Origin: Diplonema japonicum
Lineage: Eukaryota; Euglenozoa; Diplonemea; Diplonemida; Diplonemidae
Assembly (NCBI GenBank): GCA_964019335.1
Contig: OZ025738.1
Coordinates: 62,001 to 126,000 of the forward strand
Reading direction: 5' to 3'
DNA length: 64,000 nt
In this document: piece after piece, positions 38,140 to 47,604 of the stretch
Numbering within the stretch: position 1 is the first letter of the stretch
Layout: each line of letters starts with the position of its first letter
Translations under genes and position numbers: made by a program
Notes under the pieces: model-generated
Told to the model about the DNA's origin: nothing
The model's database searches: none
Seen by the model: the letters and a program-made list of their open reading frames with translations, nothing else

Positions 38140-39273
38140 CTTTTGCTTCTTTTCTTTTTCTTTTAAACTGAGTGTTAAAGGATTCTACTTCTGCAAGCTC
38201 AATCCGTTCAGGCTACGGGGCCATTCGGATCCAGCCGTTCTTAAAAAAAAAGGACCTTTTTGAAAAATAATGAGGGGCGCACCAAACAAAAAGGGGGGGG
38301 GGGGGGAGTGCTGAGGAAATAAACCAAGAAGGCAACTCAAGCACGTATTGCAGCTTTAAAATAAATTACGTTCAGAGCCAGGCAAAAAAGAAATATATGA
38401 GTTAAAAGAAGTCTTCTAAAAGAAACTAGTTTGGCGCTCCATTTTGTTTGTGCGCACGAGCGGAATTTTACCTAATATAATAGCTCATTACGCTGCCATC
38501 AACTAGAGTCTTTGTGAGACGCCCCCTTGTTCTCATCCAACAATGGGACGCCAGGGCCCTCTTTCAGCCAGAATGCTCTTATTCTCTTGTTCTTTTTTTT
38601 CCCGTAGGCACGGGAAAAAGAAGAAGAAGAAAAACCTAAGAAATTATTTCAACTAGAAAAGTACGTTAGCAACACATGGCCACCACTGGCCACACCTACA
38701 TTCATCTTCTGCGGTTGCAGTCTGGTGCCTGCGGTGGTTGACTGTTGCGATGAGAGACTAGTGACAACAATTCTCCCTATTCGAGCGCTTTAAAAGAAGA
38801 AAAAAAAGAGAAAAAAGAGGAAAACAGATGACAATTCAGAGGCGCCAATGTTTGCACCATCTGCCTTGCGCCTGCTGATATCGGCTCACATGCGATAAAA
38901 TTTCAGTGTGCATGGGGGTGCTCACTGTTCAGGCAAAAAAAAAAAAAATATATGAGTTAAAGGATGTCTTTGTGAGACGCCCCCTTGTTCTCATCTTCTA
39001 CCTGCACCTATCCCCTTTCAGCAGCGGTTTCTCCTCCTTTGGTGGTCTTGCCGGCCTTCTCCCCAGCCTGGCCGCTCTTTCTCTTCGTTCTCTTGCCCAT
39101 TGTCCTTTCAACGCCTCTAGGTCATAAACACGATAAAAAAAAAGAAGCAGCCTCTTCTTTTTACGCTAAGAAATCGCGTGCCCTTTTTTTTGAAGTCGTA
39201 CCAAAATGAAGGTTAAAACAAAAAAAGAAGCAGAAAAGGATCTAAAGAAGTCTTTGGAAAAATCGATAAAACC
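38140..39273. other. spacer with LINE tail fragments
   Basis: Duplicate of the 36-37 kb spacer, followed by tail fragments of LINE families: A-type unit at 38893-38935, C-type 3' end at 38950-39125. No host gene seen. Confidence 0.55.
38950..39125 (-). mobile_element. 3' end fragment of LINE C family
   Basis: Nearly identical to 40678-40850. It encodes the C-terminal tail codons and abuts a T-run on the sense strand. Confidence 0.75.
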
Positions 39274-39899
39274 TCAGTGTTCTGTGCCGTAGCTAGCCTG
39301 CTGTCCCAAAGGTGTGCCCTGCTCGTAGTTCCCGCTGGGTGTGTTCCCCTTCAGTATAAATGCCAGCATAAATGCCGCACCAGTCAGCACCGCCTCTATG
39401 ACACTAACCAACACGATGAAGGCAAACCCATAGTTGAGGTCCATCCAGGTAGCAAACTTTCCTCCGTACGAAGTGTACTGGTGTGGTGGTGTGTTCTTCT
39501 TTTTTCTGCTTCTTTTCTTTACTGTCATACCTCATATTCGAAAAGTGCTGCCATCAAGATCCACGTCAGGCCGACAAAGAGGCAGCTTGCAGCATGCAAG
39601 GCACAGACAGCCATCCCAGCGCTGTTGTGCCTCATCCAGCAGATCCCCGCAATCACCGCACCCGTGAGGGGGCCCATCGCAAGGCCTGCCATCACCAGCA
39701 CAGCATACGTCCGCGAAGTTAAACCCTTCAGGCCTATGGCCTTCACAGTGTCTATCAGCGACCTGCAGTTGTCCGACTGGTATATCCCTACCCTGCACTC
39801 ATTCCCGGTCATGTAGCCGGCCTAGGAAATGGCAATGAAGTAAATAATCCAAGCAGCAAAGGCCGCGAGGGTGTGGACCAGAACACCTGTGGAAGACAT
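39274..39899 (-). pseudogene. tetraspan gene copy 3, one premature stop
   Basis: Exon 1 runs from the ATG at 39897-39899 to 39531, exon 2 from 39477 to the TGA at 39274. It is close to the intact copy, but the glutamine codon CAG after the first membrane segment is TAG (39822-39824). Exon 2 differs at its start (YTSYGGKFATWM) and has a 12-nt tandem duplication adding four residues in the last membrane segment. With the single stop it would yield only 25 residues unless translated from the internal ATG at 39810-39812, which would remove the first membrane segment. Confidence 0.78.
39478..39530 (-). other. 53-nt cis-intron in tetraspan copy 3
   Basis: Coding strand GAG|GTATGACAG ... CACCACACCAG|TAC; same position as 37719-37770, one base longer. 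Confidence 0.78.
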
Positions 39900-40671
39900 C
39901 TTTTGCCTCTTTTTCTTTTCTTGTTTTTTTTTTTTTTTCTCTTTTTTTTTTGTTTTCTTGGTGCTGAGTGTCAAGGGACTTCAACAAAGGGCAATAGAAA
40001 GAAGAAGAAAAAATAGAAAAAAATAAAAAAAAGTAAAACGTTTGAAAAAGAGGCCTTCCTAGATTCCCCTTCAAAACCTTGCTGCGTCAAAAGAAAAAGG
40101 CGCAGAAGGAAGGTACTACCTAGTACTGACCCTGTTGGGAACACAAAAACCTGAGAAAGTTAACCCTCGTGCGTTGGGTAGAAGGAAACAGACCTATGTG
40201 GCCCTGGTGTGCAAGGCCTGGGGTGTCAAACGCATAAGCCTCACTAAATTAATCGGAGCGTGGCTTCTGGGTACCGCTGCTCGTTCAATGAAGCCAATTT
40301 CAGGTCTCGCTTTCTTTTTTTTCTTTCAGTTCTTTCTCTAGGTTTCGCAGTTAGTGAAGGTCAAAAAAAAAAAAGAAAAAAAAGAAAAAGGAGCTTTTGC
40401 AAGTCGAGAGACCTGTTCTTGGGAAGGGAAAATTTAGAAGAATGACTTTGGTTGCTTCATAAACCGCCTGGCGTGCGAGTAACTTCTTTACCGTGCTGGC
40501 AGGTGTTGCTACCCTAAATACCCAGGTATCCTTCTGTGCTGAAGGATATAACGATGTAAATATAAATATTTACGTGAGCGCGAGAAGGAGGAAGACTGCC
40601 GGCCTTCTCCCCAGACAGGGCTGTTCCTTTTATGTTTCGGTTTTATGAGCCAAAAAAAAAAAAGGGGGAAA
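39900..40671. other. intergenic with repeat piece
   Basis: T-rich coding-strand tract at 39905-39960, then low complexity. 40439-40480 is a short copy of the LINE tail repeat ('gaatgactttggttgctt'). No gene seen. Confidence 0.5.
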
Positions 40672-41480
40672 AAAAATATATGAGTTAAAGGAAGTCTTTG
40701 TGAGACGCCCCCTTGTTCTCATCTTCTACCTGCATCTATCCCCTTTCAGCAGCGGTTTCTCCTCCTTTGGTGGTCTTGCCGGCCTTCTCCCCAGCCTGGC
40801 CGCTCTTTCTCTTCGTTCTCTTGCCCATTGTCCTTTCAACGCCTCTAGGTCATGCTTGGTCTTCGGTGATGCAAATATCGCCCTCCTGTTCCATCCGATC
40901 ACCGCCTTTGTCCTCCCGATGGATCGTAGTGTGTGCACCCTTGTGCTCGGCTCAGCTGGGAAGGCCCTCCTTCCTTTCACCTTCTTCAGACCCTCCCTAG
41001 CTCCCATGTGTGCCAGATCTTCTTCATCAGTCCATGCAATCTCCTCGCTTTCTGCTGTACTTCTGCGAGATCCCCCAGCTTCCCTCCAAGGGTCTTCCCG
41101 GTCACGTTCTCGAAATCCAGTGCCAGCTCCACCGTCGACACTGACGTGTTCCTGCTGCCTGCATACCAGCGCAGTTGCCGCATCCACCTCAGCACCTCCT
41201 TCGTGTACTCACGTAGGACATCCCCTGCCGGTAGCTTGCCGAAGTCCTTGTCCGACGGTACTGGGTGTTCTTGACCTTGTGTGATCTCCAGCCACTGGTG
41301 TGTGTGGTACACCTCCTGCCTCTTCGCCTGTAGGGCTGCGTCCCGCTCCCCCACCACCGCCAGCAGGTACCTCTGCGTTCCTTCGAGCCTTTCCCTGACA
41401 TCCTTCCCTGCTCCCCTTGGCAGGATGCCATGCAGCTTCGTACACGGTTCCAGCCCCCTGCGCGTCGTGCCTTCGTGTTT
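40672..41480 (-). mobile_element. LINE C, 5'-truncated, frameshifted C-terminal part of ORF2
   Basis: Minus-strand sequence 40986-41480 encodes a piece matching LINE A's C-terminal region (LHGILPRGAG, QRYLLAVVGERDA, EVLRWMRQLRWYAGSRNTSVSTVELALDFENVTGK). A frameshift near 41000 moves into STRVHTLRSIGRTKAVIGWNRRAIFAS, the conserved C-terminal motif. All endonuclease and RT domains are missing. The truncation point (about 41480) lies against a T-rich tract and the 3' end (about 40672) against a T-run on the sense strand. It is a third LINE subfamily, distinct from A and B. Confidence 0.82.
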
Positions 41481-42304
41481 AAAAAATAGAAAAAAAAAGC
41501 AACCCGTCCTCTTTGTGTGAAAAAACAGAAAAATAAATTTAAATAAAAACAAAAACGGGAAAAGAATCGGTAGGGAAAAAAAGAAAAAAAAAAGGGGGGA
41601 AAATTGATAAATTTCGGTGTGCGGGTTGGTGCTCACCATTCAGGGAAAAAAAGAAGGAGGCTATACAAAAAGAAAAATGAACAAAGAAGAATAGAAAAAT
41701 AAGAAGGTCTTTAACGACACCTCCCTTTCTCTATACTTCTTCTGCCCTTTTTTCTTTTCGCCTCCTTTTTTTTATTCCTCTTCCCTTTTTCTCTGTTTTC
41801 CTTACCACTCTTACCCGAGAGCTGGTGAGAGTGGTTAAGGGGGGGACCCTTTGCAAAACAAGTATCTTAGTTATTTCGCTTTTTTTTTTTAGGTCACCCA
41901 CCCCCCCCACACCCCGCCTCGCGTACAGCATACGGAAAAAAAATTCACTACGAGAAGGAACGAAGTGGATAGCAACGGCCCACAAAAGAAAGAAAAAAAA
42001 AGAGAAAAAAGAGGGAACAACTGGCAGTTGCACCTGTCAACAAGCCAAGAGCCTGTTCTTGCAAAAAAAGAAAAAGAGTCGATTTTTTAAGCATTTTTTT
42101 GTCAGTGCATGAAAATAAACATTTCTCGGGGATATATATCTTCATGCTACCATTACTCTTTTCTGTGCGTTGGGTTTTGCAGGAAAAAAAAAAAAAGAAA
42201 AAAAAAGAGGAAACCTTTGGGAAAAAGTACCCAAGATACCTCAACAATGTGCAAAGAAGAAAAATATATTGAGTTAAAGGAGGCCGGTGTTGGCGGCGCC
42301 CTGC
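41481..42304. other. low-complexity spacer
   Basis: A-type LINE tail unit at 41605-41645; A/G- and T/C-rich runs. The segment 41940-41990 resembles 36590-36630. No gene seen. Confidence 0.5.
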
Positions 42305-42535
42305 ACAAGAACTGTCTACTTGATTATAAGGCGCTAGCTCAACCCCAGCCGGGGCGTCCCGGGTACCAAGATTCTGTGCTCGTGCAGTCTGCTGCCTGTT
42401 CGTCACCCTGAGCATCTGCATTATGATCTTCCACTCGGGTGCTACCGGTGATGACCGACGAGGAGGTCAACAGCGAACAACACATCTGATGTTTTTCTCA
42501 TATTTTCATGTTCTCCCCCACCACCTGAGAAAAAA
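42305..42535 (-). mobile_element. second copy of the short LINE B-tail-related element
   Basis: Matches 32346-32612 (theme 'accaagattctgtgctcgtg', 'gatgaccgacgaggaggtc') with an internal deletion of the C-terminal coding segment. Confidence 0.75.
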
Positions 42536-42901
42536 AAAAAAGAGATATACAGCTAGGAACTAGATTTAGATGGAAAATAAAAAGTCTTTTCAAAAAGGTA
42601 GAGTGCTCGCTTTTCTTTTCTTTCCTTTTTTTTTTTTTAAAAAGAAAAAAAGATTGCTTTTTTTTATTTTTAACTTTCTTCCTCCCACGAGGCCTCCCGC
42701 CACGGCTTTAAAAGAAAATGATAGTTGAGAAGTAAGTCATCTTTTTCAAATAATATAGTATAAACAATATAAAAAAAAAAATAAAAAAAAAAAGAAAAAT
42801 ACAGAAGTTTTTATCATTTTTCTTTTTTTCTTTTTTCTTTTTTAAAAAACCGTACAAAAAAAATCTTGCAAATGTGAAACAACAAAAATAACAAAAAACA
42901 A
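42536..42901. other. 3' flank of oxidoreductase gene
   Basis: Almost entirely A/T homopolymer sequence; nothing recognisable. Confidence 0.5.
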
Positions 42902-44377
42902 CTAGAACTCAAACACCTCCGTATGGAAATCAAAGGCAACCCCGTCGCCAGAGCAAGCCAAACAGGCCTTTCTAACAGCCTCTCCGAATCTCGGGGGCCC
43001 GCAGAAAAGAACCGCAACTTCTTCAGAATCTCCTGAACGGGTACCACAGGCAACAAGGATCTCCTTTCTAATCGCAGCGAGGTAAGGCTGTGGATCAAGC
43101 CTTGCCAGCTGTATGGTGGGGGACACATGGGGTATACACCCCGATGCTGCTCCAGACGGACCGGTTAAACAAAAATGTGTAGCAACCCTTTCGTTCACAG
43201 GTACACAGTTCACGAAGGCGTCCAGCATCTGCGCGCACCGAACAGACCAGCAAAACCAAACTCTGCTCACAACCCTCCCGCGACTACTCTGCTCCAGCAA
43301 ATCATGAACCAAGTAAAGCCAAGGAGTCAACCCCACACCACCGGACACCATTACAAAATGTTGATACCGATCGCCTTCGACGTCCAACCTTGGTTCACCA
43401 TACGGTCCTTGCAACAGTAAATCGTACCCATTATTGTCAGGCGGTCTCCGCAAGGCCAGCTCGTGCAGACCATTTGTCCAGTCGCCCAATACTCTGATCA
43501 TCAATGTCAGCTCATACCCACCGCACTCCCTGTCAGGGTTCGCCCTCTCCCTTGAAATGGTAAACGGGTGCGACTCGAAATAAGTTAGTTCAGGAACGGT
43601 GAGATACACGTACTGCCCGGGGCGTCCGATTCTGTGCTGGGTGTATATTCTAATCTTGACGGTTCGTCCGCCGGGAATGGGGTCGAAAAAACCTTTTCTG
43701 GGAAGCTTGCCAAAGGTCCCGTAAAGGAAACGAACAAGAACGTCAGCTGTCCAGAACCCCACACCTATCATAACGTAGTAAGCCTTATGGAACATAAGGG
43801 CCACGATAGACGCTAAAATCAGTGCTACATGGCTGTAGTAAAATGTGTTGTAAAATGAACGGCGAAAACCAGGGTGGCCCGAGGCTACAAGAAGAGAAAG
43901 ACATCCCATAGCAATCCAGCCCGTCAGTTCTGCTTTAGAGCCTGCTGAATCGCCCCTCCATGTGTCTATTAAGTAGCACATTCCAATGTGGTAGTAACTA
44001 TTTAGAATTGTCATGACAGCAGACACCTTGTGGTACCACAGCCTTCTTTCCACAGGGACGCCCAGAAGAAAGGTGAGGGGGGAGTTTTTGCAGGCCGTTG
44101 CAATGGTTAGTACCAGAGGTCCCTGCACCCAATGTCCGGTTTTTCCCATCCCTTCGTGATTCTGCCTGTTAAACCCTTGCATCGTGATGAACAGCAGAAA
44201 CGGAAGCAGCATCAGAGCCTCACCGTATGTGAGCGTAATGTAGTCATTTACTATTGCGTAGTTTTGAAGAAGTGTTGCAGCCTTCCACCTCACAGGCACG
44301 TACAGGCGCTCCAAGCGGTTCCTGTTCTCATAAGGAACCCACACGGGGGCGGTCCCGTCTGGGGTGGCGCGTTGCAT
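42902..44377 (-). CDS. NADPH oxidase / ferric reductase-family transmembrane oxidoreductase (491 aa)
   Basis: Moves electrons from NADPH through FAD and two hemes across a membrane, to oxygen or to ferric iron. The membrane half has the bis-heme pairs H116-x13-H130 and H183-x13-H197. The cytosolic half has the FAD motif HPFTIS (270-275), the NADPH motif GGVGLTP (346-352), CGPPRFGEAVRKAC (about 459-472) and a C-terminal phenylalanine (VFEF), all NOX/FRE hallmarks. Length is at the short end for NOX and there are no EF-hands. Sequence alone does not decide between superoxide-producing oxidase and ferric-chelate reductase. ATG at 44375-44377, TAG at 42902. The leader is A-rich; its upstream pyrimidine tract is weak. 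Confidence 0.9.
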   Translation of the reverse strand: MQRATPDGTAPVWVPYENRNRLERLYVPVRWKAATLLQNYAIVNDYITLTYGEALMLLPFLLFITMQGFNRQNHEGMGKTGHWVQGPLVLTIATACKNSPLTFLLGVPVERRLWYHKVSAVMTILNSYYHIGMCYLIDTWRGDSAGSKAELTGWIAMGCLSLLVASGHPGFRRSFYNTFYYSHVALILASIVALMFHKAYYVMIGVGFWTADVLVRFLYGTFGKLPRKGFFDPIPGGRTVKIRIYTQHRIGRPGQYVYLTVPELTYFESHPFTISRERANPDRECGGYELTLMIRVLGDWTNGLHELALRRPPDNNGYDLLLQGPYGEPRLDVEGDRYQHFVMVSGGVGLTPWLYLVHDLLEQSSRGRVVSRVWFCWSVRCAQMLDAFVNCVPVNERVATHFCLTGPSGAASGCIPHVSPTIQLARLDPQPYLAAIRKEILVACGTRSGDSEEVAVLFCGPPRFGEAVRKACLACSGDGVAFDFHTEVFEF

Positions 44378-44837
44378 TGTTTTGTTGTATCGTGTAACCT
44401 TTTTTTTTCTTTTCTTTTTTTTTTCTTTTCTTCTAAATAATATATGGGGACCCCTTCATATGTGTTATCCATTTGACAAACGCTACACTTCTGACTGAGG
44501 TACGACTTTGCCAATCCCATCATCCCGGTTGTCCCTTGCTTCAGATGCCCGCAGGTCTGACACTGTATAATGCTGTCCTTTGGAAGGGAAGGTAAGCTCG
44601 GGAGCACTGACGGCACTCGTGAACACGTCCCCGATGGAGGTATTAAAAAAATAGTCGGCTGATTGTTTGTGCAAGCCGTTTTCACCTACAGTAGGGATAA
44701 ACGGACAAGCTGCCTCTACTCTTTTTTGCAATAACAATTCTTTTCAAAAATTTGTTTACTTGTTCCAGCAAAAAAAAAAAAAAAAAAAAACATGCAATGA
44801 ATAAAAAAAAAAAGTCGAAACCATTTCTTTTCTTTTG

Positions 44838-44872
<35 letters not shown>

Positions 44873-44962
44873 AGGCCGCTCCTTTATCACAAGTGAAAAG
44901 AAGACCCCCTTTTTTTTTCTGTAAAGAAAAAAAAAAAATTTTTTTTTTCTTTTCTTTTTTGT
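44378..44962. other. intergenic with diverged repeat
   Basis: 44650-44775 is a diverged copy of the 34-35 kb direct repeat. An A34 run lies at 44838-44871. Two overlapping minus-strand frames at 44430-44640 are open but have no ATG. Confidence 0.5.
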
Positions 44963-47275
44963 CTAAATAGCAACAGGGTGCTCACGGCCCCACGGAGTGA
45001 CGAACAACTCAGGCGACCCGGCCTTCAATGACTTCTGCAACCTTGAATAAACAGAGTTCTGAAGGTCGGTGTTGCAAACAACCGTCTGGGAAAGCTGCGG
45101 AGTGGACCCAGTAGCAATGGAGGTGATGGTCGGTAGAAGCGGGTCAGGAGACTCTTGCGAATCGTTCGAGTCGTCCACGTGCGGGCAGACGATGGCGAAG
45201 ACAGTTACGTGCATCATGTTCACCTTCAGGATACCGACAACCTGCGTGACGTAAGAGCTTCCTATCACTGCGGCAATCGATGAAGGAACGATCGCCCACC
45301 CATACTTCACAGAAAATGCGTGCGCCCCTTGCATGATATCGATGACATCACCCGCCATGGTAAAGCCTCGTGTTGTAGAAGTACCAAGATTGCCCGACCG
45401 GACCCTGCCATTCGCCATTCCACAATGGAGCCCTCTATCAAGCATGACAGCTACACCGCATGCCTTGACAACTGGCCCGTCACAGTGCGAGGCAATGTTC
45501 CACGACAGGTGTAATATGTCGGGACTGAACATACCGAACCCGTGAAGGACACCTCGGCTTGCCGTTGCCATGGATTCCAACCTGGGGAGAACTGCGGCAA
45601 GCTTATCAGCAACCTGTCCTTGGATGGAAACCATCATCACCACACCGTTGGTCTGCCGCAGGGTCAACGCTGTTACCGGTTTCTCCACGTTCCCCTCCCA
45701 GCTCGCTGTGGATCCTCCCTCCGACCCATTGTCCGGGCCGTTCACCAAAACCGTTTTCGGTAAAAAAGCACGGTATTCTGCTAAGGATGAACAAGCAAAC
45801 GTAAGACCCTGATGCAACACGGCTACCTCAGATATCATGAAAGGCTTCTCCTGCTTGTCGAGCTCCTCCGCCATCCCAGTAAGGTCCATCACCTCGAGGA
45901 ACGATGTCGTTCCGGCCAGCAATGACAGCGGGCGGGAGATGAATATAATCTCAACGCTTGCGATGGCGAGGTCCACGACAAAGATGACGACACAGCATAT
46001 GATGAGCTGCACCAAGGCGCGAAGGATGACCTCGTTCACAGATGCAACAGACCGGATCCACAACAGCTCGAAGGTCACATGTGTGGTGGCATGGATCTCA
46101 GACAGCCTGATGAAGTAAGCCCCGCCCTTCAGACTCGTCGTCACGTTCCGGTTCACCTTGTACAATGGTGTGCGCTTCTCGATATCGCTATCCTCGAAGT
46201 ACTCCCCGTACCTTACCCAGACTATCATGTTTGTGGCCCCTAACGATGAGTCAAAGAACGACCCGCGTTCTCGTGGCTTCGCGGCCTTCACAGCGTCGGA
46301 AACAGTGGGCCCAAGCTCGTCCACAGGAAGCAAACATTCAGCTCCCGCAAAATCGGAGCAGCTGAAGCACTTCGAGTAACATCCAAAACGAATCGCCGGC
46401 GCCTTGTACAACGTGTGCGCAAACACACGGTCTGTCTCGGTGTCGATGATGGCAAGCTCCGTGTAGTCCTGCTTGAACTCATGGATGGTCTCAGTCCAAG
46501 GCCGGAACGTGAAGAAGCCTATCATAACAAGCGTGTAGGAGCCATCCCATAAAGGGAGGTTGTACTGCTTCCTGTAGTGCAGGTAAGAGTAAGGCGACCC
46601 ATCGACCGCGGTCCAAAAGTAAGGCACGGACCAAGTCCCGTTGTGAGGTGTGTCTGTCATCCAGGTTCTGACAAGCGTCTCCGTCGTCTCGGGGACCGAG
46701 GTGTGGAGAATGCTCCGATCAGGTATCCCTGTGGTGTTGTCGATGGAGGTGGTGTACTTAATGTGGGTGTTGTTGGTGAACCCGTCACTGTGCACGTACT
46801 CCACAAGCCAGTATTTACCGTACTCTCCGTTGGAGTGGATGATAGGGTCGTACCACACTGACACACGGGCGTAGCCTTCAGGGTCTTTCCACGGTGGTGT
46901 GCATGTTGTGCAGGTTTCATCGTGTTCTTTTGAGAGGAAGAAGCCCACACCGTAGTCCTCAGTTGGGCGCAGGACTGCAAACGCGCCTGCTGTGTACAGG
47001 TCGGCCACACCCTTCATCCCTAGTCTGGTCACATTTATCAAGTCGGCCCTGTTCAGGAGAAGCCAGCCTTGGGTGGTGGACTCGACTGTCCTTAGCAGCA
47101 TGCCCGCGAGGCGTTGTTTGGCATTTTTCGCGGTGGCCTGGCTGGTGTCGTCCACGGCATTCTTCAGCACAGACACAGACTCTGTGTACAGCAGCCATCC
47201 TGCTATCAGAGATATTGTGGTGGATATCACTGTCGAGACGAAGATGATCGCCTTTGATGGAATCCTGCTACGCAT
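44963..47275 (-). CDS. receptor-type adenylyl/guanylyl cyclase-like membrane protein, likely pseudoenzyme (770 aa)
   Basis: Topology: a first membrane segment (9-30), a large extracellular region (31-412) with cysteine pairs (TCTTCTPPW, CYSKCFSCSDFAGAEC) resembling a Cache-type sensor, and a second membrane segment (416-446). A linker containing 'EYRAFLPKTVL' follows, typical just before protist cyclase domains, and then a class III cyclase-homology domain (about 542-700). The GLHCGMANGRVRSGNLGTST and GFTMAGDVIDIMQGA segments follow the 'G-v--G-iG---r--yt-iGd-vn-A' pattern. However, the position of the first metal-binding aspartate reads VSIQG, so catalysis is doubtful. It may sense ligands or dimerise with active cyclases. 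The start is the ATG at 47273-47275; the frame upstream has only GTG. Confidence 0.75.
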   Translation of the reverse strand: MRSRIPSKAIIFVSTVISTTISLIAGWLLYTESVSVLKNAVDDTSQATAKNAKQRLAGMLLRTVESTTQGWLLLNRADLINVTRLGMKGVADLYTAGAFAVLRPTEDYGVGFFLSKEHDETCTTCTPPWKDPEGYARVSVWYDPIIHSNGEYGKYWLVEYVHSDGFTNNTHIKYTTSIDNTTGIPDRSILHTSVPETTETLVRTWMTDTPHNGTWSVPYFWTAVDGSPYSYLHYRKQYNLPLWDGSYTLVMIGFFTFRPWTETIHEFKQDYTELAIIDTETDRVFAHTLYKAPAIRFGCYSKCFSCSDFAGAECLLPVDELGPTVSDAVKAAKPRERGSFFDSSLGATNMIVWVRYGEYFEDSDIEKRTPLYKVNRNVTTSLKGGAYFIRLSEIHATTHVTFELLWIRSVASVNEVILRALVQLIICCVVIFVVDLAIASVEIIFISRPLSLLAGTTSFLEVMDLTGMAEELDKQEKPFMISEVAVLHQGLTFACSSLAEYRAFLPKTVLVNGPDNGSEGGSTASWEGNVEKPVTALTLRQTNGVVMMVSIQGQVADKLAAVLPRLESMATASRGVLHGFGMFSPDILHLSWNIASHCDGPVVKACGVAVMLDRGLHCGMANGRVRSGNLGTSTTRGFTMAGDVIDIMQGAHAFSVKYGWAIVPSSIAAVIGSSYVTQVVGILKVNMMHVTVFAIVCPHVDDSNDSQESPDPLLPTITSIATGSTPQLSQTVVCNTDLQNSVYSRLQKSLKAGSPELFVTPWGREHPVAI

Positions 47276-47604
47276 TTTCCCCTCCCCCCTTTCCACCACT
47301 TCCCTTTTCTTTTTTATTGTGTGGGTGTGTTAAAGTATGAGGGGGTGGGGGGTGGGAAACAATTGTCCCGTCAAAAAAAAAACTTTTTTTTTTCTTTTCC
47401 CCTCTAAGAAAAAAAAATAAGGTTAGAAACTAAAGGGGAAAAAAAAAAAAAAAAAAGAACATGGAAAATAAAATAAATAAATAAAAAAAAAGCTGAGGTT
47501 TTTCTTTTTTCTTGCTTTCTTTCTCTCTCCCCCCCCCCCCCCCCCGTTTGTTAATTTGACAAAGTACTCGTCCCCGTTTAAAAAAAAACGCTTTTTCTTT
47601 TTTT
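47276..47604. other. short intergenic region
   Basis: C18 run at about 47529-47546 and pyrimidine-rich coding-strand sequence (47300-47345) before the cyclase-like gene; 3' flank of the TatD gene. Confidence 0.5.

Noticed and set aside
39822-39824. TAG read as glutamine (stop reassignment)
   Set aside because: TAG at this spot replaces a CAG seen in the intact copy, but TAG also ends the 1790-aa gene and the oxidoreductase gene, so a simple nonsense mutation is more likely.
44430-44640. Possible small zinc-ribbon protein (IQCQTCGHLKQG ... QKCSVCQM)
   Set aside because: No ATG, two competing open frames, and the 5' side is repeat DNA; not enough support for a gene.
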